Origin: Acidobacteriota bacterium
Lineage (GTDB): Bacteria > Acidobacteriota > Aminicenantia > Aminicenantales > Aminicenantaceae
Assembly: GCA_030609975.1 (NCBI GenBank)
Contig: JAUWSR010000138.1
Span: 1-9,379, forward strand
DNA length: 9,379 nucleotides
Reading direction: 5' to 3'
The position numbers and the translations under genes are program-made. Below, in pieces: positions 1 to 6,781 of the stretch (its first letter is position 1; every line of letters begins with the position of its first letter). The notes beneath the pieces are model-generated. The model did no database searches, was not told the origin of the DNA, and was given only the letters and a program-made list of their open reading frames with translations.

Positions 1-74
1 AAAGTTACCAGCTTGAGTTCGACGAGGTCCAGGTTGGCCTTTAAGACACGGGCCTTGAGATCTTCTAGACTCAC
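1..74 (-). CDS. araD: L-ribulose-5-phosphate 4-epimerase (AraD), N-terminal fragment
   Basis: Only the first 24 codons are present; the gene runs off the left edge. The start codon is GTG (72-74). It overlaps the araB stop as GTGA, so the two genes are probably translationally coupled. The translation begins (M)SLEDLKARVLKANLDLV and continues ELKLVTF. This matches the start of AraD as I remember it from E. coli (MLEDLK..VLEANL...LVTFTWGNVS). AraD is a class II aldolase/epimerase-fold, metal-dependent cytosolic enzyme that converts L-ribulose-5-phosphate to D-xylulose-5-phosphate, the last step of bacterial L-arabinose degradation. The catalytic and metal-binding residues lie outside the window and cannot be checked. 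No strong separate ribosome binding site is seen, which fits coupling to araB. Related class II aldolases (fuculose-phosphate aldolase) are less likely, given the N-terminal match and the araB neighbour. Confidence 0.85.
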   Translation of the reverse strand, partial: MSLEDLKARVLKANLDLVELKLVT

Positions 75-1771
75 CTCAGATCCCGTTGCTGTTCGCGGAT
101 AACGATCAGGTCTTTCATGACATTGAACATGGTCCCCGACCACTCTTCTGTACCGAAAGCGTCGTGCAGCTGCCGGTAGAGTCGATATATTTCTTGGTAG
201 ACCTTATGGTTCGTCATGTCCGGTTTAAAGATCTCTTTGATGCCGGTCATGGCGGCCTGAGCGGCTTCCAGGTTGACAAAGCCGCTGGCTTCGGGGCCGG
301 CTGCAACCGCTCCGAACATAGCTGCTCCCAGGGCCGGGGTCTGGTCGCTGCGGGAAACTTTCATAGGACGGCCTAATATATCTGCATAGATCTGCATCAG
401 GAAAGGGTTTTTACTGGCCAATCCTCCACAGTTGACGACCTCCTTCACAGCCACTCCGTGCTCCTCGATGCGGTTAACGATGGTGAGGGCGCCAAAGGCT
501 GTGGCCTCGATCAGGGCCCGATAGATCTCGTGGGCCTGAGTATGCAGGGTTTGGCCCAGGAGCAGGCCGCTCAGCCGCACATCCACCAGGATGGTCCGGT
601 TCCCATTGTTCCAGTCCAAGGCCAGGAGGCCGTGCTCTCCTGGTTTCTGCCGGGAGGCTTCGATCCCTAGGTTCTTGAATTTTTCATCCACGGTCCGGCC
701 ATATTTATCCGGCGTCAATTGATGGACAAACCACAGGAAAATATCGCCCACCGCAGACTGCCCGGCTTCAATCCCCAAATAATCAGGAAGGACCGAACCA
801 TCCACGATGCCGCAGACTCCTGGGATATCCGCAAAGCCGACCTGTTTGGGCGAAACCATAATGTCACAGGTGGAGGTCCCCAGGATCTTGACAAGAGTTC
901 CCTCTGAAACCCCCGCGCCAACTCCGCCCATATGGGCATCGAAGGCGCCCACAGCCACAGCGATTCCCGGTTCGAGACCGAGTTTTTCTGCCCACCCCGG
1001 GGAAAGGTGCCCGGCCAGGTGATCAGAGGGATAGGCTGTCTCATAAAGGCGATCCCTGAGCTCTGCCAGCTGGGGATCGAGTGCTGCCAAAAACTCTTTA
1101 TCCGGGAGCCCGCCCCAACCGGCATGGTACATGGCTTTGTGGCCGGCGGCGCAGACGCTGCGCTGGATTTTTTCCGGCCGTGTATCTCCCGTCAAAAGGG
1201 CTGGAATGTAGTCACAGATCTCTACAAAACTGGCGGCGGCCTGAAAAACCTCAGGTGAGGTGTTCTTGCTGTGCAGGATCTTGCTCCAGAACCATTCAGA
1301 GGAATAGGTGCCGCCTATTTTAGCCAGATATTCAGGGCGCATTTTTTGGGCCAAGCTTGTGATCTGAATGGATTCTGCAAAACTGGAATGGTCCTTCCAT
1401 AGCCAGACCATGGCGTTCAGGTTTTCCTTGAACTCCGGCTTCATCCCCAAGGGAGTCCCCTCGCTGTCCACGGGCATGGGGCTCGATCCGGTGGTGTCGA
1501 CTCCGATGCCGATAATGCGGGTGGGATCGAAATCCGGATGGTTTTGGCCGGCGAGGGCGAGGGCGTTCCGGACGGATTCGACCAAGCCAATGTGATAATC
1601 TGCGGGGTTCTGCCGGGCGACATTGGGATCCTTGGGATCCAGCAAGATCCCGGCTTCGCCTGAAGGATAATCACTTACGAAAGTGGCCAGCTCCTCTCCG
1701 GTGGCTAAATCCACGATCAACGACCGCACGGAGTTGGTCCCAAAATCCAATCCCAGGGCGAGTTTTTTCAT
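71..1771 (-). CDS. araB: L-ribulokinase (FGGY family)
   Basis: This 566-residue protein has the same length as E. coli AraB as I recall it. It phosphorylates L-ribulose with ATP to L-ribulose-5-phosphate in the cytosol. FGGY-kinase marks are visible: the N-terminal phosphate loop GLDFGTNSVR (residues 7-16); ribulokinase-type GIGVDTTGSSP (88-98), WKDH (125-128) and YSSEWFWSKILH (156-167); the catalytic Asp in GAFDAHMG (D278); GTSTCD (299-303 region); and the C-terminal nucleotide-site motif NCGGLASKN (447-455). The ATG at 1769-1771 is preceded by GAGGAG (1777-1782) with a 5-nt gap. It follows the symporter gene by 42 nt and overlaps araD by 4 nt, so the three form an operon. No frameshift or missing catalytic residue is seen. 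The motifs favour ribulokinase over xylulokinase or glycerol kinase, and the araD neighbour supports this. Confidence 0.95.
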   Translation of the reverse strand: MKKLALGLDFGTNSVRSLIVDLATGEELATFVSDYPSGEAGILLDPKDPNVARQNPADYHIGLVESVRNALALAGQNHPDFDPTRIIGIGVDTTGSSPMPVDSEGTPLGMKPEFKENLNAMVWLWKDHSSFAESIQITSLAQKMRPEYLAKIGGTYSSEWFWSKILHSKNTSPEVFQAAASFVEICDYIPALLTGDTRPEKIQRSVCAAGHKAMYHAGWGGLPDKEFLAALDPQLAELRDRLYETAYPSDHLAGHLSPGWAEKLGLEPGIAVAVGAFDAHMGGVGAGVSEGTLVKILGTSTCDIMVSPKQVGFADIPGVCGIVDGSVLPDYLGIEAGQSAVGDIFLWFVHQLTPDKYGRTVDEKFKNLGIEASRQKPGEHGLLALDWNNGNRTILVDVRLSGLLLGQTLHTQAHEIYRALIEATAFGALTIVNRIEEHGVAVKEVVNCGGLASKNPFLMQIYADILGRPMKVSRSDQTPALGAAMFGAVAAGPEASGFVNLEAAQAAMTGIKEIFKPDMTNHKVYQEIYRLYRQLHDAFGTEEWSGTMFNVMKDLIVIREQQRDLR

Positions 1772-1813
1772 CAGATCTCCTCTAGCCTTGTGAATGATGC
1801 TTTGAACTTCATC

Positions 1814-3439
1814 CTATTTGGCGATAAATAAGGGCGAAAAGTAAACCATGACCAGAACGATGATGACCAGTACGATCAGTGAAAGTACGAGATCTTGCCT
1901 GTTCCAACTGGCCCGCGAGGCCTGTTTGTCTTCGGAAACAGTGGTCGCGTAAGTCAGGCCTTTGATCTTATCGAATGAGGGTTCAGGCCTCAACATGCTG
2001 AAAAAAATCATTAAGCCGATGCTGGCAATAAACAAATAGACACAAAAATAGAGAAAATTGACATCGGCGAAGGTATAGAGAAAGCCGCTGAGCTTGTCTT
2101 TGTTGATCTCAGCGATCAAACGCAGCATGCCGATAAAAAATCCTCCAAAAAGAGCGGCATGAGCCCCCCAGGCATTGATCCTTTTCCAAAAAAGTCCCAG
2201 CAAAAAGACCGCCGTGATGGGAGGTGCCAGATAGGCCTGCACACTCTGGAGATAGTGGTACAGCTCGCCCGAGATGTGTTTCATAAAAGGGATCCAGAGA
2301 ATACCGCTCACCACAACCACGGCTGTCGCGATGCGTCCCACAAAGACCAGAGTCTTTTCCGAAGCTTGGGGGCGAAGTTTTTTATAAATGTCCATGGTAA
2401 AGAGTGTCGAACAGTAATTGAACACGGCTGCCAGTGAGCTCATGAGTGCTGCCAGGAGCCCCCCCACGACCAATCCTCTCAGCCCGATGGGGAGGAGGGC
2501 TTTGACCATGGTCGGGAAAGCCTGATCCGCTGTAGCGAATTCCAGCTGACCTGTCTTGGCCAGGGCGTAGGCCATCACGCCCGGGATGATGAAGATGAAA
2601 AAGGGCAAGAGCTTGAGATAGGCAGCCAGTATAGTTCCTCTGCGGGCTTGGCTCTCGTTACAGGCGGCCAGGGAACGCTGCACAATGTACTGATCCGTAC
2701 ACCAATACCAGATCCCCACAATGGGCGCCGCCAGGAGCATGCCCAGCCAGGGGAAGTCAGGATGGTCGAGGGGCAGAAACAGGTTAAAATGCTCACTGCC
2801 GGCCACAGCCACCAGGTTGTTCCAGCCGCCGATCTTGATCAATGCCATGACAGTGACCGTCACCGACCCGATGATCAGAACAATAGCCTGCAGCGCTTCG
2901 GTGTAAACCACGGCCCGCAGTCCTCCCATAACCGTATATATTCCTGTCAACACTACGGTGATAAGTGCTCCCGTCCAGAATTCGATCCCCATCAAAGCTT
3001 GGAATACGACCGCTCCGGCATACACGGTGACCGAGACTTTGGTCAAGACATAAGCAACCAGGGAGATGACAGAAAGGAACCACCGGGAGGTGGGGGAGTA
3101 ACGTTTTTCTAAAAACTCCGGCATCGTGAAGACGCGGCTGCGCATGTAAAAAGGTATAAAAACCCAACCCAGGAGCAGGACGCACCAGGCATGAAGCTCA
3201 TAATGCCCCATGACTACTCCTGTCTTAGCGGCCGTGCCGGCCAAGCCTACGATATGTTCGGACCCGATGTTCGAAGCAAAGATAGAAGCACCGATCACAA
3301 ACCAGCCGACATGACGACCTGCCAGGAAATATTCGGTCGTGGTATCCTGCTTCTGCCGGATGACCCACCAGGCGATCCCCAATATTACAGAAAAGTATAA
3401 AGTCAGGACGATCCAATCCAGATAATGCAGTCCTTCCAT
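1814..3439 (-). CDS. Sodium/solute symporter, SGLT type, probable pentose importer
   Basis: This polytopic inner-membrane transporter of the SSS (SLC5) family has 541 residues from the chosen start and about 14 hydrophobic segments. Strong SGLT-like stretches are SNIGSEHIVGLAGT (from about residue 56), IYTVMGGLRAVVYTEALQ (about 167-184), WYWCTDQYIVQRSL (244-257), and LMSSLAAVFNYCSTLFTMDIY (332-352), whose two serines fit the conserved Na+ site. LQSVQAYLAPP (397-407) aligns with the SGLT1 helix that carries the sugar-binding Gln. Its place ahead of araB and araD suggests L-arabinose or another pentose as substrate, which is inference. ATG 3439 lies 7 nt after AAGGAAGG; an ATG at 3445 in the same frame is too close to that site. 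An in-frame ATG at 3499 sits inside a TTGACA-type promoter element and would add a hydrophilic tail, so I reject it. Confidence 0.9.
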   Translation of the reverse strand: MEGLHYLDWIVLTLYFSVILGIAWWVIRQKQDTTTEYFLAGRHVGWFVIGASIFASNIGSEHIVGLAGTAAKTGVVMGHYELHAWCVLLLGWVFIPFYMRSRVFTMPEFLEKRYSPTSRWFLSVISLVAYVLTKVSVTVYAGAVVFQALMGIEFWTGALITVVLTGIYTVMGGLRAVVYTEALQAIVLIIGSVTVTVMALIKIGGWNNLVAVAGSEHFNLFLPLDHPDFPWLGMLLAAPIVGIWYWCTDQYIVQRSLAACNESQARRGTILAAYLKLLPFFIFIIPGVMAYALAKTGQLEFATADQAFPTMVKALLPIGLRGLVVGGLLAALMSSLAAVFNYCSTLFTMDIYKKLRPQASEKTLVFVGRIATAVVVVSGILWIPFMKHISGELYHYLQSVQAYLAPPITAVFLLGLFWKRINAWGAHAALFGGFFIGMLRLIAEINKDKLSGFLYTFADVNFLYFCVYLFIASIGLMIFFSMLRPEPSFDKIKGLTYATTVSEDKQASRASWNRQDLVLSLIVLVIIVLVMVYFSPLFIAK

Positions 3440-3474
3440 ACTCATCCCTTCCTTCTCATAGTATTTAGAACTCT

Positions 3475-3504
3475 TTTTTACACCTAACCTCGTGAACATG
3501 TCAA
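3475..3504 (-). promoter_or_regulatory. Candidate promoter of the symporter-araB-araD operon
   Basis: On the minus strand a perfect -35 hexamer TTGACA (3504-3499) is followed after 18 nt by TAAAAA (3480-3475), a 4/6 match to the -10 consensus. Transcription would start near 3468, giving a leader of about 30 nt before the ATG at 3439. The placement is good but the -10 is weak. Confidence 0.45.
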
Positions 3505-3518
3505 ATTCATCCTGATAA

Positions 3519-3548
3519 ACATTCTTTTACATTCTTTTACATTTCTCT
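3519..3548 (+). repeat. Tandem 10-bp repeat, three units
   Basis: Units one and two are identical (ACATTCTTTT). Unit three (ACATTTCTCT) keeps ACATT, then differs. It lies in the 208-bp divergent intergenic region between the symporter and kinase genes. Confidence 0.8.
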
Positions 3549-3561
3549 GACAATCCTTCGG

Positions 3562-3573
3562 AGAGAATTCTCT
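3562..3573. promoter_or_regulatory. 12-bp perfect palindrome, possible operator
   Basis: AGAGAATTCTCT is a perfect inverted repeat without a gap, lying between the putative -35 and -10 elements of the kinase operon. That is a position where a dimeric repressor would block RNA polymerase. The right half (TTCTCT) is conserved at the lipoprotein promoter but the left half is not, so the palindrome itself may be coincidental. Confidence 0.3.
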
Positions 3574-3647
3574 AAAATAATTACAGGGATATGGATTGAG
3601 CTATAAAAAGGTGGTAAGGCTCCTTTCAACCGGAGGCTGGGGTTTTA

Positions 3648-5633
3648 ATGAAATGCCCTAAGTGTCAAACCGATAATCTCTCGGATTCCAAATTCTGTAA
3701 AGAGTGTGCGGAACCTCTCACTTCATCGCCGGATAATCAAGGTGGCTTCACCAAAACCCTGGAGACCTCTGGCAGTGAGCTTAGCCCGGGCTCTGTCTTT
3801 GCTCGCAAATATCAGATCGTCGAAGAGTTAGGCAGAGGAGGCATGGGAAGGGTCTATCGTGTATTTGACCGGGAAGTCGAAGAGTTTGTCGCACTCAAAC
3901 TCATTAAGCCGGAGATCGCGGCGGATAAAAATACCATCCAGCGTTTCCGGAATGAATTGAAGCTCGCACGCAAGATCTCACACAAGCATGTTTGCCGGAT
4001 GTTCGACCTCAATCGCGAGGGGGATACTCACTTTATCACCATGGAATTTGTTCCTGGGGAGGACCTGAAGAGCTCGTTGCGAAGAATGGGGCCTTTGAGT
4101 TTGGGGAAGGCTGTATTTATCGCCAAACAGGTCTGCGAAGGATTGGCTGAAGCTCACAGAATGGGGGTTGTTCACCGCGATCTGAAACCCCAAAACATCA
4201 TGATCGACAGAGATGGAAATGCCCGGATCATGGATTTTGGGATCGCACGATCGCTGGAGGCAAAAGGAGTTACAGATTCCGGCGGTGTCATAGGCACACC
4301 GGAGTACATGTCTCCGGAGCAGGTCGAGGGAAAGGCCGTAGACGCACGCTCGGATATCTATTCCATGGGAGCGATCCTCTACGAGCTAGTTACAGGCCGA
4401 GTGCCTTTCGAGGGCAATACCCCCATGAGCGTAGCCCTAAAGCACGTGACGGCCGCTCCGGTCGAACCGCGGGGACTCAATGCCGATATCCCCGAAGCTT
4501 TTAGCCATGTGATCATGAAATGCATGGAGAAAGACAAAGAGCGGAGGTTTCAGAGTGTGGAGGAGTTGCTGCAAGCGTTGAATGATACAGAAAGGGAGCT
4601 GCCCACAACGCATCGGGTTGTCCCGAAGACAAAGACCTCGGCTTCCAAAGAGATCACAGTAACCCTCAATTCCAAGCTGATCGTACTCCCGTTGGCTTTA
4701 ATATGCCTTGTTGTCGTTTTGGGGGTGATGACCTGGTGGATTTTCTTTAGCCCGCAGCCTCAAGAAATGCCTGCCACATCACCCCCAACCATCCAGTTGG
4801 AAAGCCAAGCGCCTCAGAAAGAATCCGTTGAAGAAAAGCCCGAGCCGGAACCCGAATCTCCTCCTGAGGAAGTGAGGATAAAGCCGGCTGTAAGTCAGGT
4901 CGAACCGGAGAAGATGTCCGTTGCTTCAAAAAAGAAGCCCGAGGTAACCACTGAATTGAATAGAGGTGTCCAGGCCTTCAAACAGGGAAATTATGCTGAG
5001 ACCGTAAAACAGATGGAAGCGGTTTTAAGCAAAGATCCCGATAACAGCTCGGCCCGCTATTATTTGGCGGAGGCCGGGAAGAAGGAGCAGGAAAGACGCA
5101 AGAAGCAGGAGATCGGCAACTTGGCGGAACTTGCCCAAACTGCTTATCAAGCTGAGAACTATCAGGAATGCCTGGATTATTCACGCAAAGTTTTGGAACG
5201 GGATCCCAAGCATGCGGAAGCTGCCGGATATTTGCAGTCGGCGGCAGAAAAACTTGCTGCCCCTCAGATACATGCCTTGGTCGACCGGTTCATCCAGTCT
5301 TGGAAGAACAAGACTCTTCCTGAGTTCTATCAGGATGTTTGTTCGGAGCGGCTTTACCAACAAAACAAGAATGATGCTGGATTCATTATGGCTGCCTATG
5401 CCAGCTTCCAGGCTGTAGCCTCGGATATAACAATTGACTATAAGGCATTCGATCACTTTGTTGCCCGCTTTTCGAACATCACGACGGGTGTACGCGCTCG
5501 GGATGGGAGGCGTCAGGTGATTTTCGAAGGGAGCTATGAATGGGAAGTGGTCCAGAAAGAATCGAAATGGCAGATCATTGGGATCAAAGCTCGAGTCATC
5601 GATAAAAGACCAAAATCAAAGGAGGAAAAATGA
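3648..5633 (+). CDS. Zinc-ribbon eukaryotic-like Ser/Thr protein kinase with TPR repeats
   Basis: This 661-residue transmembrane kinase starts with a zinc ribbon (C3-P-K-C6 and C17-K-E-C20). The kinase domain spans about 55-312: glycine loop GRGGMG (62-67), ATP lysine K84, helix-C glutamate near E103, catalytic HRDLKPQN (H176-N183, D178), DFG (196-198), and an activation segment ending GTPEYMSPE (216-224). All catalytic residues are present, so it should be active. One membrane helix (about 344-367) is followed by a Pro/Glu-rich linker, two TPR-like units (about 433-466 and 491-530) split by a charged helix, and a C-terminal segment (about 538-650) that looks NTF2-like. The kinase would be cytosolic and the TPR part periplasmic. 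CGGAGG (3631-3636) precedes the ATG by 11 nt. It overlaps the next gene by 4 nt. Its natural substrate cannot be read from the sequence. Confidence 0.92.
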   Translation: MKCPKCQTDNLSDSKFCKECAEPLTSSPDNQGGFTKTLETSGSELSPGSVFARKYQIVEELGRGGMGRVYRVFDREVEEFVALKLIKPEIAADKNTIQRFRNELKLARKISHKHVCRMFDLNREGDTHFITMEFVPGEDLKSSLRRMGPLSLGKAVFIAKQVCEGLAEAHRMGVVHRDLKPQNIMIDRDGNARIMDFGIARSLEAKGVTDSGGVIGTPEYMSPEQVEGKAVDARSDIYSMGAILYELVTGRVPFEGNTPMSVALKHVTAAPVEPRGLNADIPEAFSHVIMKCMEKDKERRFQSVEELLQALNDTERELPTTHRVVPKTKTSASKEITVTLNSKLIVLPLALICLVVVLGVMTWWIFFSPQPQEMPATSPPTIQLESQAPQKESVEEKPEPEPESPPEEVRIKPAVSQVEPEKMSVASKKKPEVTTELNRGVQAFKQGNYAETVKQMEAVLSKDPDNSSARYYLAEAGKKEQERRKKQEIGNLAELAQTAYQAENYQECLDYSRKVLERDPKHAEAAGYLQSAAEKLAAPQIHALVDRFIQSWKNKTLPEFYQDVCSERLYQQNKNDAGFIMAAYASFQAVASDITIDYKAFDHFVARFSNITTGVRARDGRRQVIFEGSYEWEVVQKESKWQIIGIKARVIDKRPKSKEEK

Positions 5634-6781
5634 AAAAAGGTTTAAAAAGAGTGGGTTTGGTGTTGCTGTTGATCTTGGTTATTTTCGCGGCGGATGCTTA
5701 TGCGGAAAAAACCAAGATCAGAGTGGTTGTAGATAATGCCAGCATCAGGATAAAGCCTGATCTGCAGGGCGATGTCATCAAGAACCCTCCCATAGGCAGT
5801 GTGTTCGAGAGCGAGCAGAAGGAGGGAGAGTGGTATGAGATCAGCGTTCGCACCGAAGTCGGGGTTTTGATAACCGGGTACATCCACGAGATGTTCGTCG
5901 AGGTTGCAAGCACCGATGTGCCGCCTCCGGAACCAACACCCATTCCTGCTCCTCCTCCAGAAACAATGGATACTTCAGGGACCAAGTCCAAACGGGTCGA
6001 GCTCGTCTTGAGGGCCGGCTATACGACTGGCTACAAAACCGAGAGTTCTTCCTATGCCGATACCTTCAGCGGTGGAGTCCTGGCAAATGCCACAACTTCA
6101 GGAACCATAACGACCGAATATAAAAAACCTTTGGGATTTGATGGAACTCTGAATTTCTTTGTTGTCAAGGGATTTGGGTTTCAGTTTAAGTTCGACTCTA
6201 ATACCAAAGCCAAAATAACCGATTCCAGCAAGAGCACGTTCAATATGGATTGGAGCTGGGATTCAGGGGAATCCTACGACACGCAGGATGAATGGAATGT
6301 TACAGGGGATGTTTCGCTGTTTATCCTGAGTGGAAACTTGGTTTACAAGGTTCAAACCAAAGGTTTCATAGCTCCAGTGATTAGCGCTGGCGTATCCTAT
6401 TTTTCCGGGAGCGCTAAGGCGGACACCTCGGTCGGCTACGGTACGACCTGGTCGAGCGATGGCTTCCGTTACATCGACTATTTTGTCGTTCCGGCTATGG
6501 TCGACGCATCTTTGGGTGGAGTTGGTTTTAATGCCGGTGCAGGCATCGATTTTGTTTTTTCATCCAGTGTGGCGCTGAATATCGAGGGGCGGTATTTTTC
6601 CCGGGGGAAAATTGAAGAAAACTGGAAGCTGCAGCCGGGGACATATTCTTCGACTATCAGTGATGGCTGGACTCTGACTCTAGATCAGGGAGATGTCGAA
6701 GAGATGGCCACTGAGATCAGTCCTTTCTCCCTCAATCCATCCTTCTTCAAGATATCGGCGGGATTCAAATTTATGTTCTAG
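5630..6781 (+). CDS. SH3b-domain outer-membrane beta-barrel protein
   Basis: This 383-residue exported protein has a signal peptide (positive KKGLKR, hydrophobic core, probable cleavage after AYA, residue 25). One bacterial SH3 (SH3b) module follows at about 29-92 (NASIRIKP...GEWYEISV...GYIHEMFVEV), then a Pro-rich linker (about 98-111). From about 121 to the end, alternating amphipathic strands rich in Gly, Tyr, Phe and Ser end in FFKISAGFKFMF. A C-terminal Phe after a short amphipathic strand is the usual BAM-recognition signal of outer-membrane barrels. The SH3b module would sit in the periplasm, where such domains bind peptidoglycan or proteins. A perfect AAAGGAGG (5618-5625) lies 4 nt before the ATG, and ATGA overlaps the kinase stop, so it is cotranscribed with the kinase. 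Its ligand and any pore function are unknown. It resembles the product of 6778-8022 in architecture. Confidence 0.8.
   Translation: MKKGLKRVGLVLLLILVIFAADAYAEKTKIRVVVDNASIRIKPDLQGDVIKNPPIGSVFESEQKEGEWYEISVRTEVGVLITGYIHEMFVEVASTDVPPPEPTPIPAPPPETMDTSGTKSKRVELVLRAGYTTGYKTESSSYADTFSGGVLANATTSGTITTEYKKPLGFDGTLNFFVVKGFGFQFKFDSNTKAKITDSSKSTFNMDWSWDSGESYDTQDEWNVTGDVSLFILSGNLVYKVQTKGFIAPVISAGVSYFSGSAKADTSVGYGTTWSSDGFRYIDYFVVPAMVDASLGGVGFNAGAGIDFVFSSSVALNIEGRYFSRGKIEENWKLQPGTYSSTISDGWTLTLDQGDVEEMATEISPFSLNPSFFKISAGFKFMF

Larger units (their letters stand above)
3519..3580 (+). promoter_or_regulatory. Promoter/operator region of the kinase-barrel operon, with three 10-bp direct repeats
   Basis: Three tandem 10-mers run head to tail: ACATTCTTTT (3519-3528), ACATTCTTTT (3529-3538) and ACATTTCTCT (3539-3548), followed by GACA. 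CTGACA (3547-3552) could be a -35 element and TAAAAT (3573-3578) a -10 element, although the 20-nt spacing is long for a housekeeping promoter. Bases 3528-3552 and 3568-3578 recur with the same spacing upstream of the lipoprotein operon at 8998-9050. The 10-bp period would put each unit on the same face of the DNA, as expected for an array of protein binding sites. The block also lies just upstream of the divergent symporter promoter, so it could influence both directions. Confidence 0.6.

Noticed and set aside
715..1125. 136-codon minus-strand frame inside araB
   Set aside because: It lies wholly within a well-conserved ribulokinase gene in another frame and has no recognisable protein features.
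2648..3112. 154-codon plus-strand frame antisense to the symporter
   Set aside because: Composition is that of an antisense shadow (many His, Gln, Asp, Arg), with no ribosome binding site and no domain pattern.
3440..3499. Longer start of the symporter at ATG 3499
   Set aside because: That ATG overlaps a TTGACA element, has no ribosome binding site, and adds a hydrophilic tail; the start at 3439 has AAGGAAGG at the right distance.
3620..3635. Possible stem CTCC/GGAG masking the kinase ribosome binding site
   Set aside because: Only four base pairs around an 8-nt loop, too weak to claim a translational switch.
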